From CALCNS01 sp964425745 (GTDB taxonomy: Bacteria; Bacillota; JAAYKD01): DNA of 64,000 nucleotides. The stretch is taken from NCBI GenBank assembly GCA_964425745.1, contig CAYRNW010000015.1, positions 1-64,000 on the forward strand. The letters are read 5' to 3'. The position numbers and the translations under genes were made by a program. Shown here piece by piece: positions 35,992 to 43,856 of the stretch. The notes under the pieces are model-generated. The model worked only from the letters and a program-made list of their open reading frames with translations, searched no databases and was not told the origin of the DNA. Within the stretch, counting starts at the first letter, position 1. Each line of letters starts with the position of its first letter.

Positions 35992-37158
35992 ATGATTGAT
36001 TACTCTAAAGTTGTCACCCCTGTGGTTGCAGAAGTCAAACCATCGGGAATTCGCAAATACTTTGATATCGCCGCTAGCATGGACGATGTTATCTCTTTGA
36101 GCATTGGCGAACCGGATTTTGTCACACCGCAGCACATCATTCAAGCCGGAATCAATTCTCTTCTAGCTGGAAAGACCGGCTACACGGCAAACTATGGTTT
36201 AATCGAACTGAGACGCGAAATTGCCCATTATTTGGAAACTCGATTCCATGTTTCCTATGATCCGGCCCAAGAGATTTTGACCACCGTCGGCGGCTCTGAA
36301 GCCATTGATATGTGTATTCGTGCCTTTGTGGGTCCCGAAGATGAAGTCTTGTTACCGGAACCGGCGTTTGTCTGCTATGGTCCTTTGACCTCGATTTTGG
36401 GGGGTAGACCTGTTACGATCCCCACTACAAAAGAGAATAACTTTAAAGTACAAGCTGCCGACATCAAAGCAGCCATCACTCCCAAAACCAAATTATTGAT
36501 TCTCTCCTACCCCAACAACCCCACCGGTGCTGTTTTAACCAAAGAAGAACAATTGGCCATTGCGAAAGCATTGGAAGGAACCAATGTTGTGGTGATTGCC
36601 GATGAAATCTATGCTGAGTTGTCCTATGGATTTAAGCACACCAGTTTTGCCTCCTTACCCGGTATGCGAGAACGCACGGTCTTAGTCAGTGGTTTTTCCA
36701 AAGCTTTTGCTATGACCGGCTGGCGTTTGGGCTACTGCTGTGCACCGGTTGAATTAATGCAATACATTGGCCGACTCCATCAATATGCTCTCATGTGTGC
36801 CCCAACAGCAGCACAATATGCCGGTGTAGAAGCGCTAAAACATGGGATTCCCGACATTGAACACATGCGTGATCGCTACAACGAACGCCGGATTTTAATC
36901 TATAACGGCTTAAAGGGTTTAGGCTTCGATGTCTTCGAACCGCAAGGCGCGTTTTATATCTTCCCCAACGTATGCAAATTTGCCGATAACGGTGGCGATT
37001 TTGTCGAAGGTCTCTTGCGCAGTGAGCGCGTAGCTGTTGTTCCAGGCGATGCCTTTGGCGATTGCGGGAAAGACCATGTTCGAATTTCATATGCTTCTTC
37101 TCAAGAAAAGATCAAAGAAGCCTTGAAGCGAATCGAACGCTACATCTCTACTCTATAA
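35992..37158 (+). CDS. Class I/II PLP-dependent aminotransferase (aspartate/aromatic type)
   Basis: A 388-aa fold type I aminotransferase. Visible elements are SIGEPDFVTP, TANYGLIELRREIA, SYPNNPTGAVL, DEIYAELSYG and the PLP lysine in SGFSKAFAMTGWRLGYC; the substrate-carboxylate Arg is in HVRISYASS. It resembles PatA-type and aromatic/aspartate aminotransferases. GCGGAGGG supports the ATG at 35992 over an upstream TTG. It is monocistronic with its own promoter and terminator. Confidence 0.9.
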   Translation: MIDYSKVVTPVVAEVKPSGIRKYFDIAASMDDVISLSIGEPDFVTPQHIIQAGINSLLAGKTGYTANYGLIELRREIAHYLETRFHVSYDPAQEILTTVGGSEAIDMCIRAFVGPEDEVLLPEPAFVCYGPLTSILGGRPVTIPTTKENNFKVQAADIKAAITPKTKLLILSYPNNPTGAVLTKEEQLAIAKALEGTNVVVIADEIYAELSYGFKHTSFASLPGMRERTVLVSGFSKAFAMTGWRLGYCCAPVELMQYIGRLHQYALMCAPTAAQYAGVEALKHGIPDIEHMRDRYNERRILIYNGLKGLGFDVFEPQGAFYIFPNVCKFADNGGDFVEGLLRSERVAVVPGDAFGDCGKDHVRISYASSQEKIKEALKRIERYISTL

Positions 37159-37166
37159 AAAATATA

Positions 37167-37212
37167 AAAAAGCCGAGACGCTGTTGTTGAATTCAGCGCC
37201 TCGGCTTTTTTT
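37167..37212. terminator. Bidirectional terminator between the aminotransferase and serine dehydratase genes
   Basis: AGCCGAG-ACGCTG (37171-37183) pairs with CAGCGC-CTCGGCT (37194-37206) with A and T runs on either side. Confidence 0.9.
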
Positions 37213-37225
37213 ATACCAAAATCTA

Positions 37226-38098
37226 TTAAACTTTAAAAATTTGTGCAGCAAGGCGTTTTCCGGTCGGGGTTGCTGCTATGCCACCTAATGCCGTCTCCCT
37301 GAGTTGCATGGGAAGCATTTTACCGGTCTTGTACATGGCGTCGATGACTTCATCGAGAGGGATGGGACATTTTTGCCCTGCTAATGCAAAATCCGCACTG
37401 AGCATGGCATTCATCGCTTGCGATGCATTCCGTTGAGCACAGGGCATTTGCACCAATCCGGCAATGGGGTCACAGATTAAGCCCATGATGTTGATCAGCG
37501 CAAAAGAAGCAGCATGAAGCGCCTGTTCGGCACTGCCTCCGCTCATTTCCACCGCAGCTGCCGCTGCCATGGCGGCTGCTACCCCACATTCCGCCTGACA
37601 TCCACCCTCTGCACCGGAAACCGTTGCATTGCGGGTGATGACTGCTCCAATTCCCGAAGATACCAGCAATCCTCGCAATTCCATTTCTTCGTTGCCTCCC
37701 AGTTGTTCGGCAACGGTCAATATCACGGCCGGAATAATGCCGCTGGCTCCTGCTGTCGGTGCTGCACAAATTCGTCCCATGGCGGCATTGGTTTCCGAAC
37801 AAGAAAAAGCACGTGCCATCATCCGGTTTAACAAGGGTCCGCAGAGGGTTTTACCACTTTGACTGTACTGAAATTGGGTTTGGGCGACTCCCTCGATTAA
37901 CGAGCCCACCGTTGGTAAGGGTTGTGACAAAGCATGGCTTGCTGCCAAGCTCATCACTCCAAAGGTCTGGCGCAGACGGTCTAAAACCGCTTCTTTACTC
38001 AACCCCGATAAAGCCATTTCGCTTTCTAGAATGATATCCGATAAAGCAACCTGCTTTTGTTGTGCTTCCTGCAAAAGTTCTGCTGTGGTCGTATACAT
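37226..38098 (-). CDS. sdaAA: L-serine dehydratase, iron-sulfur-dependent, alpha subunit
   Basis: A 290-aa catalytic subunit of the clostridial-type serine dehydratase, which converts L-serine to pyruvate and ammonia with an oxygen-sensitive 4Fe-4S cluster. Cluster and active-site stretches are SETNAAMGRICAAPTAGASGIIPA, EGGCQAECGVA and GLICDPIAGLVQMPCAQRN. It is encoded 15 bases after the beta subunit, with an AGGAGGG site slightly far (about 11 bases) from the ATG. Pyruvate from this reaction can feed acetate kinase. Confidence 0.94.
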   Translation of the reverse strand: MYTTTAELLQEAQQKQVALSDIILESEMALSGLSKEAVLDRLRQTFGVMSLAASHALSQPLPTVGSLIEGVAQTQFQYSQSGKTLCGPLLNRMMARAFSCSETNAAMGRICAAPTAGASGIIPAVILTVAEQLGGNEEMELRGLLVSSGIGAVITRNATVSGAEGGCQAECGVAAAMAAAAAVEMSGGSAEQALHAASFALINIMGLICDPIAGLVQMPCAQRNASQAMNAMLSADFALAGQKCPIPLDEVIDAMYKTGKMLPMQLRETALGGIAATPTGKRLAAQIFKV

Positions 38099-38113
38099 CG
38101 CTTTGTTGCCCTC

Positions 38114-38779
38114 CTAATAGGTGTTAATGATGCGGACACGATGAATCTGTGGGATGCGAGCCAGAATTTCTCCCACTTCTTCCGGAATTGGATCATCGGT
38201 TTCAATGATGCAAGAAGCTAAACTTCCTTTATCTTTTCGACTGAGCTTCATCACTCCAATATTGATTTCAATGGCTGCCAACACTGCTGTGATTTTACTA
38301 ATAATCCCCCGGGTATCTTGCTGTGTGATCAACAAAGTGGGTGAGGTGGCATTGTATTCCGTGGGGAATCCATCGATCTCCGTAATCAAAATCTGGGCCC
38401 CTCCCAAAGAAGAACCAATGACCACACTCTCGCTGCCCGAATCTAAACGGAAAACCATCTTCACGGTGTTCTCATGCGCATTTTCCAATTCAATCGGCAA
38501 GAAACGATACGTTAAACCCGCCTCTTCTGCCATGCGAAACGAATCAACCAAGCGCTCGTCGTCTTCTCTTAGCCCTAAAGCACCTGCGACCAAGGCTTTG
38601 TCGGTGCCGTGACCACGGTAGGTTTGAGCAAACGAGCCATGCAAAAAGAAGTCAACGTGATGATAGGGAGCTGCTACGATTTGACGGGCAATATAAGCCA
38701 ATCTCGCTGCACCGGCGGTATGCGAACTAGAGGGTCCGATCATGATGGGACCTAAAACATCGAAAATACTGATGCTCAA
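38114..38779 (-). CDS. sdaAB: L-serine dehydratase, iron-sulfur-dependent, beta subunit
   Basis: A 221-aa subunit with the SDH beta domain (GPIMIGPSSSHTAGAARLAY and HGSFAQTYRGHGTDKALVAG) and a C-terminal ACT domain (LLITQQDTRGIISKITAVLAAIEINIGVM) for possible allosteric serine sensing. A GAGGTGA site supports a TTG start at 38779; the longer GTG form would overlap that site. It is the first gene of the sda pair. No promoter could be assigned in the 84 bases before it. Confidence 0.93.
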   Translation of the reverse strand: MSISIFDVLGPIMIGPSSSHTAGAARLAYIARQIVAAPYHHVDFFLHGSFAQTYRGHGTDKALVAGALGLREDDERLVDSFRMAEEAGLTYRFLPIELENAHENTVKMVFRLDSGSESVVIGSSLGGAQILITEIDGFPTEYNATSPTLLITQQDTRGIISKITAVLAAIEINIGVMKLSRKDKGSLASCIIETDDPIPEEVGEILARIPQIHRVRIINTY

Positions 38780-38872
38780 AGCGATCACCTCACTTGTAAT
38801 CTTTGTACCAAATCACCCTTTAATTCGGCTTTCAGGTTGAGAACTCCTACTGTACTCGAAGACACCAAGGAA

Positions 38873-39826
38873 TTATTCAACAAATCGCTTTAAGTAACCA
38901 TACCCCTGCTCTTCCATTTCATGAAAAGCGATAAATCGCAAGGATGCGCTGTTCATGCAGTAGCGATTTCCGGTTGGGGAGTTTGGCTCATGGTCAAAAA
39001 GGTGGCCTAAGTGCGAATTACCGCTGCGGCTGCGAATCTCGGTTCGAACCATTCCATGACTTAAGTCTCTCAATGGTACAACCACCGAAGGATCAATCGG
39101 TTTGCTGAAGCTTGGCCAGCCACAACCGCTTTGATACTTATCTTTCGATGAAAAAAGTGGCTCCCCGGTCACCCTGTCCACGTAAATCCCTTTTTCAAAA
39201 TGCTTATCATATTCATTGTGAAAGGGGGGTTCGGTATCGGCTTGTTGGGTAACTCCATACTGTTGACGAGTCAATTTTGATTGAATCTCTTCATCCGAAG
39301 GCTTGCGATATTGACCGGGGTCGATCATCATTTCTTGCACTTCTTTGAACTCACGAGGAGCAATATGGCAATACCCTCGAGGATTCTTATCGAGATAATC
39401 TTGATGATACTCCTCTGCTTCATAGAAACGTTCCAGAGGCTTGATCTCGACGGCAAATTTCTTACTGCGCGCCCGAATGATGTTGGCAATGCCTTCTACA
39501 ATCTTTTGATCGCGTTGATTGGTATAGTAAATACCGGTCTGATACTGACTGCCAAAGTCATGACCCTGGGCATTGGTCAACGTCACATCGATAACTTTGA
39601 AAAAAGCAAAAAGGATGGCATCTAAACTGATGCGCTCCGAATCATACTCCACCCGCACTGTTTCCCGATATCCAGTTCTGCCACTGCAAACCAAATCATA
39701 GGTAGGAATGATCTCTTCTTTACCATTGGCATATCCACTGACTGCATTTTTTACACCCGGTATACTCTGCATAAGCTTTTCTAATCCCCAGAAGCAACCT
39801 CCTGCTAAATAAATGACTTCTATCAT
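38873..39826 (-). CDS. msrAB: Bifunctional methionine sulfoxide reductase MsrA-MsrB
   Basis: A 317-aa fusion repairing both methionine sulfoxide diastereomers. The MsrA domain has the GGCFWGLE catalytic Cys near the N-terminus. The MsrB domain (about 185-317) has YQSGCGWPSF, RSRSGNSHLGHLF and the catalytic Cys in RYCMNSASLRF. The zinc-binding CxxC pairs found in some MsrB proteins are absent, as in many Firmicute fusions. Translation probably starts at the second codon (ATG 39826). The ribosome-binding site is weak. It is monocistronic. Confidence 0.94.
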   Translation of the reverse strand: MIEVIYLAGGCFWGLEKLMQSIPGVKNAVSGYANGKEEIIPTYDLVCSGRTGYRETVRVEYDSERISLDAILFAFFKVIDVTLTNAQGHDFGSQYQTGIYYTNQRDQKIVEGIANIIRARSKKFAVEIKPLERFYEAEEYHQDYLDKNPRGYCHIAPREFKEVQEMMIDPGQYRKPSDEEIQSKLTRQQYGVTQQADTEPPFHNEYDKHFEKGIYVDRVTGEPLFSSKDKYQSGCGWPSFSKPIDPSVVVPLRDLSHGMVRTEIRSRSGNSHLGHLFDHEPNSPTGNRYCMNSASLRFIAFHEMEEQGYGYLKRFVE

Positions 39827-39845
39827 CAATAATCACGAATCCTTT

Positions 39846-39886
39846 CAAAAATAAGACTACAAACAACATTTGTTTGCAGTCTTATT
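39846..39886 (-). terminator. Terminator of the PatB-like gene, overlapping the msrAB promoter
   Basis: AATAAGACT-CAAACAA (from 39850) pairs with TGTTTG-AGTCTTATT (to 39886) across an AACATT-type loop. On the minus strand it is followed by TTTTT. Confidence 0.75.
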
Positions 39887-39912
39887 ATACGATAAAGATT
39901 CTTATTTGCAAA
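39884..39912 (-). promoter_or_regulatory. msrAB: Probable promoter of msrAB
   Basis: On the minus strand, TTTGCA (39912-39907), 17 bases, then TATAAT (39889-39884). The -10 shares bases with the upstream gene's terminator stem. Confidence 0.55.
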
Positions 39913-39928
39913 GAACTTCTTGTGTGAT

Positions 39929-41110
39929 TTAGCTCACAAAACCACGCTTTTGTGCTGCACTGTATAACCGTTGCAAGGATTCCTCAATAACCCAGGTAGG
40001 AGCAGCTAAATTGATTCGCTCATAACCAATTCCCTCGTCTCCGAAAATATAGCCTTCATCGGTGAACCAAAACGCTTCTTCCAGCATGAATTTTTCTAAT
40101 TCCAAATGGTCTAAGCCCCAGGCGCTGAAATCGATCCACTGTAGATACGTTCCTTCTAAGGGGAGAGCTTTGATCATAGGCATCTTTTCTCTGAAGAAAT
40201 TTTCAACAAGATCCGCGTTGTGGAATAATAACTCAATACATTGATCCAACCAATTTTCCGCTTTTGTGTAAGCCAATTCACAGGCCTTGAACCCTAGTAC
40301 CGTCAAAGAGCGTGCGGCATGAGGGGCATATAACTCGCGCAATTTCTGGTTAGGAATGATAATATTGGAAGTATGCATTCCTGCCAAATTGAACGTTTTT
40401 GAAGGAGCGGTTAAAACGATGCAATGATCGGCGGCCTTTTGGCTTAAGGTCGCCAGAACGGTATGATGATACCCCGGACGAATTAAATCAAAATGGATTT
40501 CATCGGAGATGATGATAACATCGTTGGCAACACAAATGTCTACCAGCTTTTCAAGTTCTTCTTTGTCCCATACTCTCCCGACCGGATTATGCGGGCTACA
40601 AAGGATGATCATTTTATTGTTCGGATCTTTGGCCTTTTCCGCTAAGTCTTGGTAATCCATGACATAACGATCGCCCACGCGTTTGAGAGGATTGTTGACA
40701 ACACGGCGACCATTCATTTCAACCATCATTTTGAAAGGATAATAGACGGGTTGCTGGATAATCACACCGTCGTTTAAATTACTGTAGGCTCGTATGGAAG
40801 CTGCAACAGCGCTGACTACACCGGTGGTAAAGAGGACCCATTCTTTTTGGATTTCCCACTGATGCCTGCGCTTCATCCAGTCGATCAGGGCTTGGTAATA
40901 ACCCTCACCGGGGCTGGTATAACCTAAGATCATATCATCGAGGTAGGTTTTTAAGCCCTCAATGATTTCGGGTGCATTTTTCAACTCCATATCTGCAACC
41001 GACAAGGGAATAATATTGTCGGGCACATTGGGATTTTTCATTTTCATCAATGCCCATTTTGACGAGTTTTGTTGGTGGCGATTCACAACGGTCGTAAAAT
41101 CATAATCCAT
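39929..41110 (-). CDS. PatB/MalY-type PLP enzyme (cystathionine beta-lyase/aminotransferase)
   Basis: A 393-aa fold type I enzyme. Visible landmarks are PLSVADMELKNAPEI, GYTSPGEGYYQALIDWMKRRHQW, CSPHNPVGRVWDKEEL, SDEIHFDL and the PLP lysine in TAPSKTFNLAGMHTSNIIIP. These are the MalY/PatB features: C-S lyase activity on cystathionine or cysteine, alongside transamination. An AGGGAGGC site precedes the ATG. It is divergent from an XRE-family regulator, which may control it. Confidence 0.9.
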   Translation of the reverse strand: MDYDFTTVVNRHQQNSSKWALMKMKNPNVPDNIIPLSVADMELKNAPEIIEGLKTYLDDMILGYTSPGEGYYQALIDWMKRRHQWEIQKEWVLFTTGVVSAVAASIRAYSNLNDGVIIQQPVYYPFKMMVEMNGRRVVNNPLKRVGDRYVMDYQDLAEKAKDPNNKMIILCSPHNPVGRVWDKEELEKLVDICVANDVIIISDEIHFDLIRPGYHHTVLATLSQKAADHCIVLTAPSKTFNLAGMHTSNIIIPNQKLRELYAPHAARSLTVLGFKACELAYTKAENWLDQCIELLFHNADLVENFFREKMPMIKALPLEGTYLQWIDFSAWGLDHLELEKFMLEEAFWFTDEGYIFGDEGIGYERINLAAPTWVIEESLQRLYSAAQKRGFVS

Positions 41111-41244
41111 AGTTTTTGCCTCCCTTTGATAGATTTACTATAATCTAACCACTTTTCACTGTGAAAGTCAAGGAAATTCACTTGCCAGTTAAAAGGAAAT
41201 ATGTTACCTTGGAGATATTGAAATTTGGGTTAAGGAGGTTTCGT

Positions 41245-42195
41245 ATGAAGCGAATTATGGGAGAAAAGATCTCCAGACTCAGAGAAGCCAGGCAATTGAC
41301 TCAGCAAAATTTAGCATCGATCCTTGGTGTCAGCAGGTCCACCGTGTTCAAATGGGAAAAAGGCACTGCTTCCCCCAATAGCGAACTTCTGCCTGCATTG
41401 GCCCGGCTTTTTGAAGTACGAATCGATGATTTATACCAGATCGACGAAAAAGAAGATCTATTGACGTTAATCACCCGCCATGCTTTTCACTTAGAGTCCG
41501 ATAAATTTTATGAAATCTTGTATCAGGCTGAAACCTATTTAGAGCGTCATGGGGAAGATGCGGAAATTGAATTTCGAATTTGGCAAATGAAAAATATTCA
41601 GCTAATCAACAATGCTCGCCAACTGGTAGAAGAAGCTGACGCTTTTGGACGAAAATACCAGGGAAATCATCCTCACTTTATGCATCAAATGGCGATGATG
41701 AGTCTGCAAGATCTAATGTTTTCCTTTGGTGTCAGCAAAATCATCGAACTTTGCTTACAAAAACTAGAAGAGTCGCCCAGCTTTATGCGTTACCTGCGCG
41801 TCATTTCAATTTACTTGTTGGCAGATCGGCCCAAAGAAGCCTTGCAATGGTATGAAAAAGCCAAGGCACACTACCCTCAGGAAAACCTTGAATATTATCA
41901 TATCGACGCTTTGGCAGCATTGGGTCATTATGACCGAGCAGAGAACATTGCTAAAAGAGTATTGGAAACGTACAAAAAAGGAGGGAGCACTATGGCTCCC
42001 TATGATCTGATTCGCACCTATAACCGTCTCTTCGGTATTTTGGAAAAGCAGGAAAAGTATCAAGAACTTCTGCGTCTGCTGAACGATGGCTTAAGCTACT
42101 TACCCGGGATTTACGCTGCTGACGGCCGAGATGGAAGTCAATTAGCAACCATGCAAGAAGCCCGCAAAAAACGAATTTCTGCTCTGCTTACTTAA
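41245..42195 (+). CDS. XRE family transcriptional regulator with C-terminal TPR-like repeats
   Basis: A 316-aa protein. Residues 3-60 form a helix-turn-helix (ISRLREARQLTQQNLASILGVSRSTVFKWEKG). The remaining 250 residues are all-helical with TPR-like pairs (ADRPKEALQWYEKAKAHYPQE, LAALGHYDRAENIAKRVLE), the layout of Rgg/PlcR/RRNPP-type and other ligand-sensing regulators. TAAGGAGG supports the ATG at 41245; upstream GTG-initiated extension has no signal. It is divergent from the PatB-like gene and converges, with an 8-base overlap, on the radical SAM gene. Confidence 0.87.
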   Translation: MKRIMGEKISRLREARQLTQQNLASILGVSRSTVFKWEKGTASPNSELLPALARLFEVRIDDLYQIDEKEDLLTLITRHAFHLESDKFYEILYQAETYLERHGEDAEIEFRIWQMKNIQLINNARQLVEEADAFGRKYQGNHPHFMHQMAMMSLQDLMFSFGVSKIIELCLQKLEESPSFMRYLRVISIYLLADRPKEALQWYEKAKAHYPQENLEYYHIDALAALGHYDRAENIAKRVLETYKKGGSTMAPYDLIRTYNRLFGILEKQEKYQELLRLLNDGLSYLPGIYAADGRDGSQLATMQEARKKRISALLT

Positions 42196-43450
42196 GAGCT
42201 TTTCGTAATAGAGATTGTACATAGAAGGGCAAAATCTTTTTTTCTGCAACCTTATAATTTTCAAGGGCACAAAGTTTTGTGGCCGGAGCAAGATGCCGGG
42301 CTCGACGCAAGAACTTACAACCTCCACGGCAAATCGGAAAATACTTGCACTTCAGGCATTCATAGACCGGATGATTATTCAGCAGAGCATGATTTTCAAC
42401 CGACAGGAGACCTTCTTTAATGGCTCCGAGTTGTTCTCCATATCTGCCTACTGAATTGTAACATTTAAACACTTTGCCGTCTGGATCAATCGTGAACCCA
42501 TAATCTGATTCTGCCTGGCATAATAAAGCGCCAAACGGGCCTGGAATGGAGAATCCAGTATAAAATGCGTATTCATAAAGTTCGGGATCTACGGTTGCCA
42601 ACTCATTGGTGCAGAAAAAATTATTGCTTTGTAACACCGCAAAATAAACTTGAATCTGCGCTCGATTTTTTAAAGTGGCGATGGCTCGGATCGTATTCCG
42701 AGCCTGTTCTTTGTTTGATCTGGGGTAATTGATACGAATATCAACTTCCAGACCGTGTTCCGTGCAGAGATTAATTGCTTGGAGAATACGCTGGAAGGTA
42801 CCTTTCCCTTGATACCGTTTGACTTTATCATGGGCTTCTTCATCCCCATCTAAAGTAACCTGAACTCGTTCAAAACCTTTTGATACTAAAGATTCAACCA
42901 TCTTTTCATCGAGCAAAACGCCGTTGCTGATCATCATGAAGCGGCAGGTAATCCCTGTCTCTTTGATCATCGGCAAAATCTCGTCCAACGGTTCTAAATG
43001 TAGAAGCGGTTCTCCACCGATCACCGACAAGGTTAAATGCTGAAGTTGATTCGTTTGAATCCAATTTTGAATCCAATGTCCCACACTTTTCGCCGTTGTG
43101 GTATCCATAACTTTGCCATCGATGATTCCTTTTTGCGAACAATAATAACAATTTAGATTACAATCAAGACAGGTTAAAAGAGTTAAGTAGCCCGCGCGGC
43201 TGGTGAAAGGAATTTTCCTTGTATAATACAAGGCCTTTTCGCTGTCATCCTCCTCGTTTTCTACCAAAACATCCATGTCTCTCAACGTTTTAGAATCATC
43301 TTTGGGAATACTTTTGCTGGAACCTCGTTCCAACTCGTTCAAAGAAGCGGTTCGAATTAGACCGATACTGTGATTCAATAAATTATAAATGACCTTTTGA
43401 CCCTTAAATTCATCTAATTCAAAGATCGAGCTGTATCTTGAAAGAATCAT
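42188..43450 (-). CDS. Radical SAM/SPASM peptide maturase candidate
   Basis: A 420-aa radical SAM enzyme. The cluster-binding motif is C97-x3-C101-x2-C104 (CNLNCYYC), and the SAM-binding motif is IGGEPLL at about 144-150. The C-terminal SPASM domain is complete: C311, C330, then CLKCKYFPICRGGC (C365, C368, C374, C378) and C394, enough for two auxiliary 4Fe-4S clusters. The N-terminal 80 residues could hold a peptide-recognition region. This architecture is shared with maturases making thioether or C-C crosslinks in RiPPs and with sulfatase maturases. A 40-codon gene lies 32 bases upstream in the same orientation, and no sulfatase is nearby, which favours a RiPP maturase. AGAGGTG precedes the ATG. 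Confidence 0.88.
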   Translation of the reverse strand: MILSRYSSIFELDEFKGQKVIYNLLNHSIGLIRTASLNELERGSSKSIPKDDSKTLRDMDVLVENEEDDSEKALYYTRKIPFTSRAGYLTLLTCLDCNLNCYYCSQKGIIDGKVMDTTTAKSVGHWIQNWIQTNQLQHLTLSVIGGEPLLHLEPLDEILPMIKETGITCRFMMISNGVLLDEKMVESLVSKGFERVQVTLDGDEEAHDKVKRYQGKGTFQRILQAINLCTEHGLEVDIRINYPRSNKEQARNTIRAIATLKNRAQIQVYFAVLQSNNFFCTNELATVDPELYEYAFYTGFSIPGPFGALLCQAESDYGFTIDPDGKVFKCYNSVGRYGEQLGAIKEGLLSVENHALLNNHPVYECLKCKYFPICRGGCKFLRRARHLAPATKLCALENYKVAEKKILPFYVQSLLRKALK

Positions 43451-43482
43451 CCCACACCTCTAACATTAGAATTTTCATACCT

Positions 43483-43605
43483 TTAGGAATTTGGTGGCAG
43501 TATCAACTCGACTTGTTGAACTTCATACCCCATGAGACCGCAACATCCGAAGCCTACCAAGGTCGGTTGATCCACTTTTAAATCATAGCCTGCTCTCAAC
43601 AACAT
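43483..43605 (-). CDS. Short peptide gene, candidate RiPP precursor with GFGCCG motif
   Basis: A 40-codon frame preceded by GGAGGTG six bases before the ATG, the strongest ribosome-binding site in the vicinity. The peptide has a charged N-terminal part (MLLRAGYDLKVDQPTLV), then GFGCCGLMGYEVQQ with an adjacent cysteine pair at residues 21-22, and ends VELILPPNS. A leader-like start, a Gly/Cys core and a position directly upstream of a radical SAM/SPASM gene are the features of RiPP precursors. It does not show the six-cysteine SCIFF layout or other families I know. It is not a shadow of any other gene. A transporter or protease gene is not adjacent. Confidence 0.7.
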   Translation of the reverse strand: MLLRAGYDLKVDQPTLVGFGCCGLMGYEVQQVELILPPNS

Positions 43606-43620
43606 CTATTTCACCTCCAC

Positions 43621-43646
43621 GAAGTCCATAAGTTTCTGAAGACTTC
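43621..43646 (-). other. Leader hairpin before the peptide gene
   Basis: GAAGTC and GACTTC form a 6-bp stem around a 14-base loop at the predicted 5' end of the peptide mRNA, just upstream of its ribosome-binding site. Confidence 0.35.
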
Positions 43647-43652
43647 TATATC

Positions 43653-43680
43653 AGTATAAAACATCTTTTAGTAGAATCAA
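43653..43680 (-). promoter_or_regulatory. Proximal promoter (P2) of the peptide-radical SAM unit
   Basis: On the minus strand, TTGATT (43680-43675), 16 bases, then TATACT (43658-43653), 47 bases before the start codon. Confidence 0.6.
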
Positions 43681-43716
43681 TAGTAACTTCTTACACATTA
43701 AGTAGTAACTTTTTAC
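43681..43716 (-). promoter_or_regulatory. Direct repeat with 22-base period, LytTR/AgrA-like operator candidate
   Basis: On the minus strand, GTAAAAAGTTACTA (43716-43703) and GTAAGAAGTTACTA (43694-43681) differ at one base and repeat with a 22-base period, two helical turns. The second copy abuts the -35 of P2. LytTR-domain response regulators such as AgrA bind nine-base direct repeats at this spacing next to a -35. No LytTR gene is in the window. Confidence 0.55.
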
Positions 43717-43746
43717 TCATTCTGAGTGTACTAAATTATCTTTTTT

Positions 43747-43774
43747 ATTATCAAATCTGTTTCATATCTGTCAA
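43747..43774 (-). promoter_or_regulatory. Distal promoter (P1) of the peptide-radical SAM unit
   Basis: On the minus strand, TTGACA (43774-43769), 16 bases, then GATAAT (43752-43747). It has a consensus -35, and its transcript would carry about 135 bases of leader across the direct repeats. Confidence 0.5.
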
Positions 43775-43796
43775 AAAAAGCAATAAAAGAATTTGC

Positions 43797-43838
43797 AAAA
43801 AGGCAGCCCGCCGAGCATTGCGATTGCTCGACGGGCTG
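43797..43838 (-). terminator. Terminator of the heat-shock operon
   Basis: CAGCCCG-CGAGCA pairs with TGCTCG-CGGGCTG (43804-43838) around TTGCGAT. On the minus strand it is followed by CCTTTTT. It closes the operon after mtaB and insulates the peptide unit. Confidence 0.85.
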
Positions 43839-43856
43839 TTTTTATTTTTGTAAACC

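Noticed and set aside
37470..37802. 110-codon alternative frame inside sdaAA
   Set aside because: Lies wholly within sdaAA in another frame; the His/Gly/Ser-rich translation is a shadow of the serine dehydratase codons.
42188..43450. Radical SAM enzyme considered as an anaerobic sulfatase maturase
   Set aside because: The SPASM layout would allow it, but no sulfatase gene is in the window and a short Cys peptide gene with a strong ribosome-binding site lies directly upstream.
43483..43605. Peptide considered as a SCIFF (six-cysteine) precursor
   Set aside because: It has only two cysteines, adjacent to each other, and lacks the six-cysteine C-terminal pattern.
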